The notes: generated by a model not told the origin, from the letters alone. A stretch of 64,000 nucleotides of DNA from Bacillota bacterium (GCA_023410535.1 JAEYPR010000003.1:1-64000), one strand, 5' to 3'; positions 26,655 through 35,576 are shown, numbered from the stretch's first letter. Translations and numbers: made by a program.

Positions 26655-28490
26655 ATGAACCATTTGGATCGCAATTTGGTCAAACCCAATCTCTCCTTGG
26701 GCTGGATTGGACTGGTCTTGCTATCGCTTATCCTGCTTAGTTATTTTAATCTCGAGACTTTTCATCTGGTCGCCGAGATCTTCGCCGTCTTTTTTGCTTT
26801 ATCGATCTTCTCAATCACTTGGAATGCCCGCAACTTCATGCGCAATCACTTTTTCCTGCTCATTGGCAATACCTTTCTGCTATTGGGCATTTTAAATCTA
26901 TTCCACCTCTTGCTCTTCATGCAGATGATCGCCAATCCGCTGTTCAATTCGCCGTTACAAATCAGCCTCACCATTTATCAAGTTTTTGGCGGTTCTCTAA
27001 TTATTGCACCCTATTTTTTAAACCACCGTTTAAGTTATCCCAAAATTTTAATGTTTTTGGTTGGCTTAAGCGTGCTGTTCCTGGCACTAACCGCCTTTCT
27101 GGAAAAACACTTTTTCCAAGTACACCACCATCAATTATTTCTAATTGTTAATTTAATCGTTTTTACTTTGCTGGTATTGGGCGCTTTGGCGACACTTTAT
27201 AAAAAACGGCGTTATTTGGATCGGAGCAGTTTCCGGCTCTTAATCATTGCCAATCTCGGTTTTATTCCGACCATGATCTCGCAAACGCTTTACCCCGAGG
27301 GCGGAGTCGCGTTTACCGTCGCCCATCTGCTGCGGATCGTCTCCGAATATCTTTATTTCCAAGTTGTCATTCAGGCGGGTTTGCTCGCTCCCTATCTTGA
27401 ATTATCCCAAAGCCGGGAGGAATTGGCCGCCGAGAAAGAACGACTGGATGTGACCTTGCGTTCACTCGGCGAGGGGGTAATCGCTACCGACAATTCCGGC
27501 CAAATTATTTTGATCAATCGGGTCGCCGAGGAATTAACCGGCTGGAAGCAAGTTGAAGCCAAAGGACAACCGCTGGACGAAGTATTCACCGTTACCTTTC
27601 TCCCTAAACAACAGTCTTCAGACGAACTTTCCGCGGCTGATCCTCCCAAAATCTTGGTCTCGCGGGATAACCGTCTTCGTTTTGTCGCCATCACCGGCGC
27701 GGTCATGCGTGACCACCACAATCAAATCGTCGGTAACGTCTTGGTGTTTCGGGACGTGACCGAAAAACGCAAGATGGAAGAGGAACTGCTCAAAAATGAG
27801 AAACTGAAGTCTTTGGGAATTTTAGCCGGCGGTATTGCCCACGATTTCCATAACATCCTGGCCGTACTTTTGGGCAATGTTCAATTGTCCAAGCTCTTAC
27901 TGGAAAAACAGAAAGATATCTATAAATACCTTAACGGAATGGAAGATTCCATTAAACGGGCGTCACGGCTCACCAAACAATTGCTGACCTTTTCCAAGGG
28001 CGGTCTCCCGATCAAGCACCGGATCAACCTTGGCGACCTGCTGACCGATACGGCGAACTTTGCCTTGAATGATTGGAACGCGGAGTATCAATTTGCAAAC
28101 TCCTCGGAGGTCTGGCCGGTCGAGGCGGATGAAGGACAGATCAGTCAAGTCTTTAACAATCTTTTGATCAACGCCGCCCAAGCGATGCCGGAGGGAGGGC
28201 TAATCCGAATTTGCACCGAAAACATTTACCTGCTCCATGACGAAACGATTCCGCTCCCCGAAGGGCGCTACGTCAAAGTGGTCATCCAGGACCACGGGGT
28301 AGGCATCGCCAAACAAAATCTACCGTATGTTTTTGACCCGTTCTTCACGACCAAATCCGATGGCAATGGTTTGGGGCTGGCAGCAGCCCATTCCATTATT
28401 CAGCGCCATGAAGGCCATATCACTGTCGAATCCGAGTTTGGAGTCGGCACCACCTTCACCGTCTACCTCCCCGCTTGTTTTGAAGATTAA
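26655..28490 (+). CDS. membrane sensor histidine kinase, MASE3-like and PAS
   Basis: This 611-aa protein starts at ATG 26655, about 11 nt after GGAGGGAGGAG. Residues 15-245 form about seven membrane helices with the layout of MASE3 sensor regions (FHLVAEIFAVFFALSIFSITWN, LFHLLLFMQM). A PAS domain covers about 265-385. HisKA has GGIAHDFHNILAVLLGNVQL, a His followed by DFHN where DFNN is usual. HATPase boxes are complete: NNLLINAAQAMPEGG, QDHGVGI and SDGNGLGLAAAHSI. It is therefore an active-looking kinase. No regulator gene is adjacent, so it is an orphan. The degenerate kinase at 7917 aligns with its catalytic domain. Confidence 0.9.
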   Translation: MNHLDRNLVKPNLSLGWIGLVLLSLILLSYFNLETFHLVAEIFAVFFALSIFSITWNARNFMRNHFFLLIGNTFLLLGILNLFHLLLFMQMIANPLFNSPLQISLTIYQVFGGSLIIAPYFLNHRLSYPKILMFLVGLSVLFLALTAFLEKHFFQVHHHQLFLIVNLIVFTLLVLGALATLYKKRRYLDRSSFRLLIIANLGFIPTMISQTLYPEGGVAFTVAHLLRIVSEYLYFQVVIQAGLLAPYLELSQSREELAAEKERLDVTLRSLGEGVIATDNSGQIILINRVAEELTGWKQVEAKGQPLDEVFTVTFLPKQQSSDELSAADPPKILVSRDNRLRFVAITGAVMRDHHNQIVGNVLVFRDVTEKRKMEEELLKNEKLKSLGILAGGIAHDFHNILAVLLGNVQLSKLLLEKQKDIYKYLNGMEDSIKRASRLTKQLLTFSKGGLPIKHRINLGDLLTDTANFALNDWNAEYQFANSSEVWPVEADEGQISQVFNNLLINAAQAMPEGGLIRICTENIYLLHDETIPLPEGRYVKVVIQDHGVGIAKQNLPYVFDPFFTTKSDGNGLGLAAAHSIIQRHEGHITVESEFGVGTTFTVYLPACFED

Positions 28491-28527
28491 CTTCGGTTTT
28501 CAATGGTAAATGTCGTATAATAGAGTC

Positions 28528-28755
28528 ATGAACTTTTGGAAACGCTTCCCAAAAAAGACCTCCGCCAAACCAACCGTTTTGGTCAAAGTCGTCCGATGTT
28601 CCAGCCCGGAATACTGGTATCAGGGGGCCGTGGGTAAAATCTTCGAGGTTGAGGCCCAACCTTTTCAGGGCTTTTATATCGTCTACCGTGAAAATTTGGC
28701 CGATATGGCGTTTATCAAGCTGGAAGATTGCGAAGTGACGCAGCCTTGCCAATAA
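28528..28755 (+). CDS. 75-aa protein of unknown function
   Basis: ATG 28528 opens a 75-aa frame 37 nt after the kinase, on the same strand. The peptide has a basic N-terminus (FWKRFPKKTSAKPTV) and then a compact, probably beta-rich part: VLVKVVRCSSPEYWYQGAVG, KIFEVEAQPFQGFYIVYREN, IKLEDCEVTQ. The E-Y-W-Y-x-x-x-G-x-x-F-x-V pattern looks like that of small bacterial proteins of unknown function. Its ribosome binding site is weak (AGAG). The opposite strand frame over the same region has no such pattern and is rejected. It may be cotranscribed with the kinase. Confidence 0.55.
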   Translation: MNFWKRFPKKTSAKPTVLVKVVRCSSPEYWYQGAVGKIFEVEAQPFQGFYIVYRENLADMAFIKLEDCEVTQPCQ

Positions 28756-28778
28756 AAAATCCGGCTGGAAGCCGGATT
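28750..28778 (-). terminator. terminator of the comB unit
   Basis: AATCCGGCT (28758-28766) and AGCCGGATT (28770-28778) form a perfect 9-bp stem with a 3-nt loop. On the minus strand it runs into TTTTATTG. It overlaps the end of the 75-aa gene on the other strand. Confidence 0.8.
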
Positions 28779-28809
28779 GGGTGAGACAGTGAATCATGAC
28801 TTCGGACGT

Positions 28810-29538
28810 TTATAAAATCACGCGCCCGTTCTGATACTTCGGTAAAACCGGCATGCTATTCAGCGCGGCACAGGCGGCCAGATCCGCTTCCAAGCCGATG
28901 CTTACCAGGTTTTTGCCATTGTCGGTCCGCCGGAAATAAGCCTCCAAGCCTGCCTTTTTGGCATCCTCAAAAGCGTATAATGCGGTCTGCGCGCCGTCGG
29001 TCACTGTCAAGGCCGAACCGGATTGAGCGACGGCGTCGATCATCCAACCGGCACAGGCCAGATCCTCCAAACTAACCCCCCAATTGCCCCGGCCGGCGCA
29101 GACAATCGTAAAATCCAGACCGTTAGCAATCAATGACTGGGCGACTGTTCCCAGGTTGAGAAAACTGGCAATCAGTACTTCCGAAGCGTTTTGCGCCGCC
29201 AGCTTCACCGCTTTGGTGCCATTGGTGGTGCATAAAACGATCTTTTTTTTGGCAATCGTTTCTTCAGTGTACTCAAGCGGCGAATTTCCCAAATGAAACC
29301 CTTCGACTTTGATCCCTTTCCGCTCGCCGCCCACCAGACACTCGGTCGACCCGATATTTTTAGCCAACTCAACCGCCTCGGCCGGTTCCAGGACCGGAAT
29401 CACTTCCAATGCTCCGCGGTACAATGCCGTAACCATGGTGCTGGTGGCCCGCAAGGCGTCAATTATCACTGCCGTTTTCCCATTTATGTTTGGGTTGCCG
29501 CTAATCTGCGGAATTACTAACGTTACATCAACCTGCAA
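28810..29538 (-). CDS. comB: 2-phosphosulfolactate phosphatase (ComB family)
   Basis: ComB hydrolyses 2-phospho-3-sulfolactate in coenzyme M and sulfolactate biosynthesis. The 242-aa protein carries the family signatures VIIDALRATSTMVTAL, CLVGGERKGIKVEGFHLGNS, VLCTTNGTKAV, VCAGRGNWGVSLEDLACAG and a C-terminal DLAACAALNSMPVLP. Bacillota homologues are common where coenzyme M is not made, so the substrate may be sulfolactate for spores or another route. It starts at TTG 29538, directly after the LCP-protein stop, so the two genes are cotranscribed. A terminator follows at 28750-28778. Confidence 0.88.
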   Translation of the reverse strand: MQVDVTLVIPQISGNPNINGKTAVIIDALRATSTMVTALYRGALEVIPVLEPAEAVELAKNIGSTECLVGGERKGIKVEGFHLGNSPLEYTEETIAKKKIVLCTTNGTKAVKLAAQNASEVLIASFLNLGTVAQSLIANGLDFTIVCAGRGNWGVSLEDLACAGWMIDAVAQSGSALTVTDGAQTALYAFEDAKKAGLEAYFRRTDNGKNLVSIGLEADLAACAALNSMPVLPKYQNGRVIL

Positions 29539-30462
29539 TTATTTATCCCCCGTTGTTATAACTTTTTTCACTGCCGGCGCCGGCTTTAACTCGGCCATTA
29601 ACTCCCGGATCTTCGGCCCATCCGGCTTCCAATAAGCTTCATAAAAGGATCCGGGCAATGTATAACTGCGAATATCCTGCTCCGGGTTGAGTTCCCGGGC
29701 GAAACTGATCAAATTCAACAATTGTTTGGAGCTTAGGTCGGTTTTCATATATTTCCGGGCGATTCCCAGCATCGATGGTACTTTTATAATATTCGCCGGA
29801 GATTTTAACTTCTTATACAGGGCTAACAATAATTTGCGCTGCCGTTCAACCCGGCTGATATCCCCAAGCGGTTCATTACGAAAACGAACGTACTGAAGCG
29901 CTTTATCCCCGTCCAACAGTTGCAGGCCGGGATCGAGTTTGATCTTATAGACGCCATATTCGTTGGCATAGCGCATTCGCTTATCGACATTAACTTCAAT
30001 TCCGCCCACCAGATCCACCAATTGCTTGAAGCTCTCGAAATTCACGATCATATAATGATCAATCCGGGCTCCGGTCAGACGGGTCACCATCCGCCGGGTT
30101 AACTGAATACCTCCTAAAACGCTGGCCTCATTTATTCTGTCCACCCCATGGTCCGGTATGTGCACCAAGCTGTCGCGCGGGATGGAGAGCAGCGAAACTT
30201 GGTGGTTTCCCGGGTCGATCATCGCCAAAATCAAGGTGTCGGTCCGCGTCACCGCCTCCGGGTTATCCAAGGAGCCCGGGGTCAGGATGTTTTTATCCAT
30301 ACCGATCAACAATAAATTAAGCGGTTTTTCCGTCTTCACCTCAACAATATTCTGCCGGACTTGCAGCGATAAGTAAATCATCCCGGAAACAAGCAGGATA
30401 ATTAAAATTGTTGCTAAAATGATCACATTGCGTTTTTTCGATATGATTTCTGTCGGTTGCAC
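29539..30462 (-). CDS. LytR-CpsA-Psr family protein
   Basis: LCP enzymes transfer anionic glycopolymers from lipid carriers to peptidoglycan on the outer membrane face. This protein of about 307 aa has one N-terminal membrane helix (RNVIILATILIILLVSGMIY). The LCP core follows: LLLIGMDKN, TRTDTLILAMIDP, SLLSIPRDSLVHIP, RINEASVLGG, DHYMIVNFESFKQLVDLVGG, LQYVRFRNEPLGDISRVERQ. The Arg and Asp residues that bind the pyrophosphate head are present. I place the start at GTG 30462, with AGGAGGG 8-9 nt upstream, instead of TTG 30495. It is the first gene of a two-gene unit with comB. Confidence 0.93.
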   Translation of the reverse strand: MQPTEIISKKRNVIILATILIILLVSGMIYLSLQVRQNIVEVKTEKPLNLLLIGMDKNILTPGSLDNPEAVTRTDTLILAMIDPGNHQVSLLSIPRDSLVHIPDHGVDRINEASVLGGIQLTRRMVTRLTGARIDHYMIVNFESFKQLVDLVGGIEVNVDKRMRYANEYGVYKIKLDPGLQLLDGDKALQYVRFRNEPLGDISRVERQRKLLLALYKKLKSPANIIKVPSMLGIARKYMKTDLSSKQLLNLISFARELNPEQDIRSYTLPGSFYEAYWKPDGPKIRELMAELKPAPAVKKVITTGDK

Positions 30463-30523
30463 CTTCTGTCCCTCCTGTCCGAAAGATGATACCAACGATC
30501 AACTCTCGCAAATACCTTGTATC

Positions 30524-30553
30524 ATTTTAACAGATTTTTGACGCTTCGCACAA
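30524..30553 (-). promoter_or_regulatory. promoter of the LCP-comB unit
   Basis: On the minus strand TTGTGC (30553-30548) and TAAAAT (30529-30524) are separated by 18 nt and lie about 60 nt upstream of the GTG start. This is a reasonable sigma-A match. Confidence 0.5.
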
Positions 30554-30834
30554 AAAAGTTTCAAAAAAATTTATTTTGCGCCAATGAATAATTTTTGATC
30601 AAAAATTGACGGTTCGACGAGCAAACCCGGCGGCATTTTACGTTTTCGGCACTAAACGACGAATATTTCCAAAACGGAGCCGACAACAACCCATTAATTC
30701 CTTATCGGCGTTGGCTAAAATAGGCTTGGCCGAACCGGGATTGTGCAAGATCCGAGGCGTTGCGCCAAAGACCGTTCCGCCAACTTACCGCGACCCCATC
30801 ATTCATCGGCGCAACCCTTTTATCCCCCCAAAAA

Positions 30835-31113
30835 GCTTGCGAAGACTTCAAGCAAGCTCACTTAGCCACAAATCCGGCTTGCCGAACGACTCAGCAAGCT
30901 CACTTATCCACATATCCAGCTTGCCGAATGACTCAGCAAGCTCACTTATCCACAAATCCAGCTTGCCGAGACTTCGGGCAAGCTCACTTATCCACATATC
31001 CAGCTTGCCGAACGACTCAGCAAGCTCACTTATCCACAAATCCAGCTTGCCGAGACTTCGGGCAAGCTTACTTATCCACAAATCCAGCTTGCCGAATGAC
31101 TCAGCAAGCTCAC
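30835..31113. repeat. 42-bp tandem repeat array, seven units
   Basis: One degenerate unit, five full 42-bp units and a final partial unit lie in tandem. Each has a hairpin half that begins and ends in CTTGC/GCAAG and a spacer half, CTCACTTATCCACA, ending ATCCAG. Two hairpin versions occur: GAACGACTCA or GAATGACTCA in most, and GAGACTTCGG in two units. The period is a multiple of three, so several frames stay open on both strands, but none has a ribosome binding site. I treat it as noncoding and related to the repeats at 115-318 and 42775-42858. In 30554-30834 I see no gene. Confidence 0.9.
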
Positions 31114-31454
31114 TACCTAGAAAATAGCTTCGATGTTTATGTCGCTCCACCTAGCTTATTTTCTTAGTTCGCTTGCGCGAGCGGAAGCTAGCGTGGACGA
31201 CTACCTAGAAAATACGTTGAATGCGCTTCTGCCCACCCAGACCTGAAGGTCTGGGTTACGTTGAAAACCGGTCTCAAGCCCTTCCAGGCTGGGTGGTGCT
31301 TCGAAGCTTTGCCGAGCCCTGGAGGGGCTTTCGAATGATTTTAATTTAGCCTGTCGTTTACAGCTGGGCGAGATTGGCACCACCATTTTCATTCCTTCGC
31401 TCCCCCCGGCGTGGCGGGGTAGGCGACTTACATTGTTCCGAGTGATCCGAGGTA
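31114..31454. other. gene-free stretch with a 10-bp palindrome
   Basis: ACCCAGACCT (31235-31244) and AGGTCTGGGT (31247-31256) form a perfect 10-bp inverted repeat with a 2-nt loop. A short phrase, CTACCTAGAAAATA, occurs twice (about 31113 and 31201), at the end of the repeat array and 88 bp later. No gene is supported. Confidence 0.5.
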
Positions 31455-31500
31455 TTAAAAAGCTGTTGCCGAATGAACGCGACGGTCCATCGGCAACAGC
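31455..31500 (-). terminator. terminator of the gene at 31510
   Basis: GCTGTTGCCGA (31462-31472) and TCGGCAACAGC (31490-31500) form a perfect 11-bp stem. On the minus strand the 3' arm runs into TTTTTAATAC, 10 nt past the stop codon. Confidence 0.85.
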
Positions 31501-31509
31501 CTCCCTTGG

Positions 31510-31866
31510 TTATGATGAATAATAACAAAAGTAGCGTTCGCCGGGAGTCTCAACCCCATCGCGAACAAACGGATGAACCACTAATATCCGAAGATCCCAA
31601 CGGACAAAGTTTTGATAATCATTGACTTTGGAGACTTCGACCATTGCCACACGACGTTTTTTCCCTTTATCTAATTGAATAACTTCTCCTAAAACCCCAA
31701 TTTGAAACCGGCCTGCTTTGATTTCTGCCAACAAATCGGGCGCAATCTCGGAATCTTGGTAGACGAGGTGAATCAGATAACCACTTCCGAGACTGGTCAC
31801 GCTATCGACCAGCCATTGGTTCTGGATCAGCAGGTGGAGGGTTTTAGGCTGAATCGGTTGATTCAT
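31510..31866 (-). CDS. 118-aa protein of unknown function
   Basis: ATG 31866 has GGAGGG 7 nt upstream, and a strong terminator follows the stop, so this is a well-formed single-gene unit. The protein reads TLHLLIQNQWLVDSVTSLGSG, YLIHLVYQDSEIAPDLLAEI, GRFQIGVLGEVIQLDKGKKR, then VRWDLRILVVHPF and a C-terminal RYFCYYSS. It has no signal peptide, membrane segment or known catalytic motif and seems to be mostly beta strands. I do not recognise the family. Its leader (31905-32032) contains an element also found at 55757-55880, between moaA and mogA, which may point to shared regulation. Confidence 0.7.
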   Translation of the reverse strand: MNQPIQPKTLHLLIQNQWLVDSVTSLGSGYLIHLVYQDSEIAPDLLAEIKAGRFQIGVLGEVIQLDKGKKRRVAMVEVSKVNDYQNFVRWDLRILVVHPFVRDGVETPGERYFCYYSS

Positions 31867-31904
31867 ATTCAGGCCCTCCTCTTTTGACACCTCGCTAATT
31901 ATCT

Positions 31905-32032
31905 ATATATGTCGCATGAAATATTGGTGAGGATCATCTTCGCGACATATTTTCCTTAGTTCATAAGTTGAAATAAATACTGTAATTTGCCTTTCCCAAC
32001 CATATTGCAAGAATGGAAAAGATTATCCAAAA
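31905..32032. other. intergenic element, copy A
   Basis: This stretch matches 55757-55880 in order and spacing. It has ATATGTCGC (31907-31915) with the inverted arm GCGACATAT (31942-31950), then TTTTCC, TTCATAAGTTG (31960-31970) and TTGCCTTTCC (31987-31996). From TTCATAAGTTG to TTGCCTTTCC the offset is 27 bp in both copies. It lies between serA and the 118-aa gene. It may be a structured RNA leader, a regulator site or a small repeat. Confidence 0.6.
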
Positions 32033-32121
32033 AATTTATTCCAACGTATATAGTTGATCAGATAATTCCATAGCCTTAGCTGGTCTATTATATGCGGCGA
32101 TTCAAGCCTTGGGTCACAGGA

Positions 32122-33699
32122 TTAAAGCTTGATCACCCGGGCTTTCTGAACTGATTTTGCCTTTTCCAATTGAGCGATCAGATCCGGCGCGCCGGTGGAA
32201 TCCACATTGAGGACCATAATGGCGTTCCCGCCCTGTTGTTTCCGGCCCACTTGCATTGCGGCGATGTTAATTCCCGCTTGACCGAGGACGGTTCCGACTT
32301 CGCCGATCACTCCCGGTAGGTCGGTATGGTCGATGACGATCATTTCCCCGACCGGATTCGTATCGATCCGGTAGCCTTCAACCTCAACGATCCGGGCTTC
32401 CCCCTCGACAACGGTTCCGGAAAGGGTATGAACCGCCTGGTCGCTGGTTAGCGCCACCTTGATCAAACTGGCGTAACTGCTTGATTCTTCGGCTTTAAAC
32501 TCGCTAACCTTCAAACCGCGTTCTTTGGCCAGGAATTTCGCATTGACCTGATTGACTTCATCCCCGAGGTTGGCTTGGAGAATCCCTTTCAAAATCAATA
32601 ACGATAAATAAGAGGTTTCCAGTTTTGACACTTCCCCGAGATAACTCACCTCGATCTTGGCGATCCGGTCGGTGCCGAGTTGGGCTGCGATCTTACCCAG
32701 GATCTCCGCCAAACCGGTAAAAGGCAACAGCGCTTTCCGGACTTCGGGGCGGAGCGGCGGCAAGTTGACCGCATTTTTGAAACTTTCGCCGTTTAAGACC
32801 TTAATCACTTCGACCGCGACGTCAATCGCCACGTTTTCCTGCGCCTCTTTGGTCGACGCTCCCAAGTGGGGTGTGACGATGGTTTGCGGCAGTTCGATCA
32901 AGGTCCGGTCGGTTGGCGGTTCACTGGTGAAAACGTCCAAAGCGGCCACTGCCACTTGGCCGGCTTGCAACGCTGCCGCCAGCGCTTGTTCGTCATAGAT
33001 ACCGCCCCGGGCGCAGTTGACCAAGCGGACCCCTTTCTTCATCCGGGCGAATTCGTTCGCGCCGAACAACCCTTTGGTCTCGGCGGTTAATGGCGTATGG
33101 ACCGTAATAAAATCAGCCTGCGTGATAATTTCATCCAAGGTGGCTAACTTAACGCCCAACGCCGCCGCTTTTTCCTCCGCCATGAACGGATCATAGGCTA
33201 AAATAGTCATACCCATCGCTAACATTCGTTTGGCGACTTCGGTGCCGATCCGGCCCATTCCGACAACACCGAGGGTCTTGCCGTTGATCTCCACGCCGGT
33301 GAAGTTTTTCCGGTCCCAGGCCCCCCCTTTTAAACTGGCGTGAGCCACTGGGATATGCCGGGCGGCGGCCAGTAACATCCCCACCGTCAATTCCGTGGTG
33401 GAAATAGTATTGCCGTCGGGAGCGTTTAAAACGATGATCCCTTTTTTGGTGGCGGCTTCGACATCAACATTGTCAACCCCGACACCGGCCCGGCCGATTA
33501 CTTTCAAATTATCGGCGGCTTCAATGATCTCCGCTGTTACTTTGGTCTGACTGCGGACAATCAGCCCGTCGTAATTTGCAATCTTAGCTAACAGTTCTTC
33601 TTTGGTATGGTCCGTTTTGACCTCAACCTCAAAACCGGCTTCCTTGAAAAGTTCGATCCCTGCCGGAGTAATCGGATCACTAACTAAAATTTTCGCCAC
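32122..33699 (-). CDS. serA: D-3-phosphoglycerate dehydrogenase, long ACT-domain form
   Basis: SerA oxidises 3-phosphoglycerate with NAD in the first step of serine synthesis. The protein of about 525 aa has the split substrate domain (MAKILVSDPITPAGIELF), the NAD domain (TLGVVGMGRIGTEVAKR), the catalytic triad region (RGGIYDEQALAAAL, with DVFTSEPPTDRTLIELPQ, then TPHLGASTKEAQ), an intervening domain and a C-terminal ACT domain (VIDHTDLPGVIGEVGTVL). The ACT domain usually gives serine feedback control. I choose GTG 33699 because AGAGG lies 8 nt upstream and it begins the conserved AKILVSD; the frame is open up to 33708. A T-box leader at 33735-33966 indicates control by uncharged tRNA-Ser. 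Confidence 0.97.
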   Translation of the reverse strand: MAKILVSDPITPAGIELFKEAGFEVEVKTDHTKEELLAKIANYDGLIVRSQTKVTAEIIEAADNLKVIGRAGVGVDNVDVEAATKKGIIVLNAPDGNTISTTELTVGMLLAAARHIPVAHASLKGGAWDRKNFTGVEINGKTLGVVGMGRIGTEVAKRMLAMGMTILAYDPFMAEEKAAALGVKLATLDEIITQADFITVHTPLTAETKGLFGANEFARMKKGVRLVNCARGGIYDEQALAAALQAGQVAVAALDVFTSEPPTDRTLIELPQTIVTPHLGASTKEAQENVAIDVAVEVIKVLNGESFKNAVNLPPLRPEVRKALLPFTGLAEILGKIAAQLGTDRIAKIEVSYLGEVSKLETSYLSLLILKGILQANLGDEVNQVNAKFLAKERGLKVSEFKAEESSSYASLIKVALTSDQAVHTLSGTVVEGEARIVEVEGYRIDTNPVGEMIVIDHTDLPGVIGEVGTVLGQAGINIAAMQVGRKQQGGNAIMVLNVDSTGAPDLIAQLEKAKSVQKARVIKL

Positions 33700-33734
33700 T
33701 TCCAACACCTCTTCATTATTTTCTTATATTCAAA

Positions 33735-33966
33735 ATAAAAAAAGGCCTTTCGTCCAAGTTAGGGACGAAAGACCGTGGTACCACCCTAGTTTCCGGCAAA
33801 AACCATCCGGAATCTTAATTAAGCGTTAACGGGCTTACCCGATGGAACTTCTACAACACAGTTCATTCCATCGCTCCGAGGGGGATTCGGCTCCATTCGC
33901 ACTGGCTCGCAGCTCCCGCCAGCTCTCTGATGACGAATGGTAGATTACTATTCCTCTTCATCGCGG
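33735..33966 (-). promoter_or_regulatory. T-box leader of serA
   Basis: On the minus strand the T-box sequence GGTGGTACCACGG (33785-33773) is followed by a terminator hairpin. CTTTCGTCC and GGACGAAAG flank CTAACTT, then the T-tract CTTTTTTTATTTT (to about 33735). The 5' end has the AGAGGAATAGTAA region (33945-33960) typical of stem I. Stem I arms CCATTCG/CGAATGG are visible. Two serine codons, AGC and TCC, lie at the likely specifier loop (GGAGCCGAATCCCC); I cannot say which is read. Low serine charging should favour readthrough into serA. Confidence 0.9.
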
Positions 33967-34072
33967 TAAAAATTTATCTGTATTATACATTGCCCATCAT
34001 TTGGTTGTCAATTAATTTTCAGCGATTTTCAACTTTCATTAACCGAAGGATAATAAGACGGCCAACTTCCGA

Positions 34073-35434
34073 TTACAACACTTCGTTTCCATTGGCGTCT
34101 ACCCGGCGGATCTTCTCTTCTTTTCCGGTCTGGGCGTTATAATAGACCAAGTAACGTTGGTCGGTCTCTTTGCCGTCAACCTCATAACAGAGGACTTTAT
34201 TGTACATCTCATCCAGGACTTGCGCCAGGCGGACCCGGTTCGGTTGCAGATGAGGATTGAGCAGCTTCCGGATTTGCGTTTCGCTGTATTTAGGCGCGCC
34301 GGGCTGCGGCGTTTTCGGGTTATTAAAGGTAAGATAGGAAACGGAATCAACGCCTAGGACATCGCCGTTATCTCGCGCCACCTGAACCTTGATCAGCTCG
34401 GGGTAATAAACCACTTTGTTGCGTAATGGCGCATAACTGATCGTGGCCACGTTGGCGGCGGTTTGCTGATTAATCTTGGTCAGCGACGGATAGCCGTTCC
34501 GGCTCAAGAAATCGTTGCCCCGGGCAGTGCATTGGTCCATGGTCAACTTGGATGAGGTTACATCGCGATTGGCGAGCATCCAGACCAGATGGCCCCCTTT
34601 GACGCTGATGCTCAACTGGCAACTCCGGTTGTTATTTTGCTGATCGGTGACGGAAATCATATAGCTGGGAAACCCGCCGCGAATAATGCGGTCGTTTTTA
34701 TAAGTAGCCCGCTGCCATCTGGACCCCAAGATTCGCCTGGCGACCAACAATGCGTCCCGGCTGCTGATATTGCTTCCCGACAATCCGGTGGCTTTCGGGA
34801 CGAAATCAAGGGTGTTTCCGTCAAATTGCACATCGGGCGAACGGCGTAACCCGTCTTCCAACATAATGAACGATTTGGTCACTTGATTGGTCTCCCGGCT
34901 ACCACGGGCGAAACCCGCCGCGCCCAAAGTGCCCAAGCGATCGACCGTCAACCATTGCGCCCGGTTGGAATAAAATTGATCCCGCATTTGCAGTAAGTTT
35001 CGAGCGACAATCCGCGTCTGTTCCCGCATTTTCTTCAAGGTCTGCCACTCCGTCTCAGTTGGCGGCGTTCCTTTGGTTAACCGTTGCTGGGCGGTGGTAA
35101 AGCTAAACGCGCCCGCTTTAGCCAAGGCCGTTTTAGTCCGCGAGAGCTCAACCGCAGTCAACGGCAACTGTCCTAAATTGTCCTGGCTGGAAGCGGCTTC
35201 CCGCCAGACATTGGTCAAGGACTTCACCGACTGGGAAAACGATCCGGCGACCATCGCCTTGGACATCTCGGTTTCCATATTACTTACGTGGGCGGTCAGT
35301 TCTTCGAAAGCCCGCTGATATTGATTCTCAGCACTAATCTCCCATTGCCGTTTCGTTTGATACTGGCTGTAGCCCCATCCCGCGACCGCGACCAACGCCA
35401 GGGTCAAGATGGGAATGATAAATTTGTTGCGCAT
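34073..35434 (-). CDS. ypeB: YpeB-like spore germination protein
   Basis: YpeB localises and protects the cortex-lytic enzyme SleB in dormant spores. This protein of about 453 aa starts at ATG 35434 behind GAGAGG. It has an N-terminal membrane helix (FIIPILTLALVAVAGWGYSQ), a helical region (residues 30-200), and C-terminal PepSY-like repeats (SSRDALLVARRILG, GGFPSYMISVTDQQ, KGGHLVWMLANRDV, TMDQCTARGNDFLSRNGYPS). Its length and layout fit YpeB. sleB normally sits next to ypeB, but no cell-wall hydrolase gene is adjacent here. The genomic marker value is that the host likely forms endospores. Expression in the forespore is expected from the family and not shown here. Confidence 0.85.
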   Translation of the reverse strand: MRNKFIIPILTLALVAVAGWGYSQYQTKRQWEISAENQYQRAFEELTAHVSNMETEMSKAMVAGSFSQSVKSLTNVWREAASSQDNLGQLPLTAVELSRTKTALAKAGAFSFTTAQQRLTKGTPPTETEWQTLKKMREQTRIVARNLLQMRDQFYSNRAQWLTVDRLGTLGAAGFARGSRETNQVTKSFIMLEDGLRRSPDVQFDGNTLDFVPKATGLSGSNISSRDALLVARRILGSRWQRATYKNDRIIRGGFPSYMISVTDQQNNNRSCQLSISVKGGHLVWMLANRDVTSSKLTMDQCTARGNDFLSRNGYPSLTKINQQTAANVATISYAPLRNKVVYYPELIKVQVARDNGDVLGVDSVSYLTFNNPKTPQPGAPKYSETQIRKLLNPHLQPNRVRLAQVLDEMYNKVLCYEVDGKETDQRYLVYYNAQTGKEEKIRRVDANGNEVL

Positions 35435-35541
35435 TCGGAGACCATCCTCTCTGGTGGAATTTCCTTTAAATCGTAATATTCCCATCGATAGCTGCAACTT
35501 ATGCAATTGACGGCTCGAATCGGTCGGGGAGTTTTGGACAG

Positions 35542-35576
35542 AAAATAAGGGCAATAAGCGTTGCTCATTGCCCCTT
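35542..35576 (-). terminator. stem-loop upstream of ypeB, probable terminator
   Basis: On the minus strand GGGGCAATGAGC and GCTTATTGCCC form a long stem with G-T pairs around AAC, then TTATTTT. It lies 140 nt past the glpQ stop and 108 nt before ypeB, so it probably ends the glp operon. Confidence 0.65.

Noticed and set aside
28456..28797. 113-aa minus-strand frame opposite the 75-aa gene
   Set aside because: It overlaps the end of the sensor kinase and the comB terminator and has no ribosome binding site.
30606..31167. Overlapping open frames in the 42-bp repeat (173, 135 and 100 aa)
   Set aside because: All frames on both strands stay open through the repeat, with no start signal. Noncoding repeat is the simpler reading.
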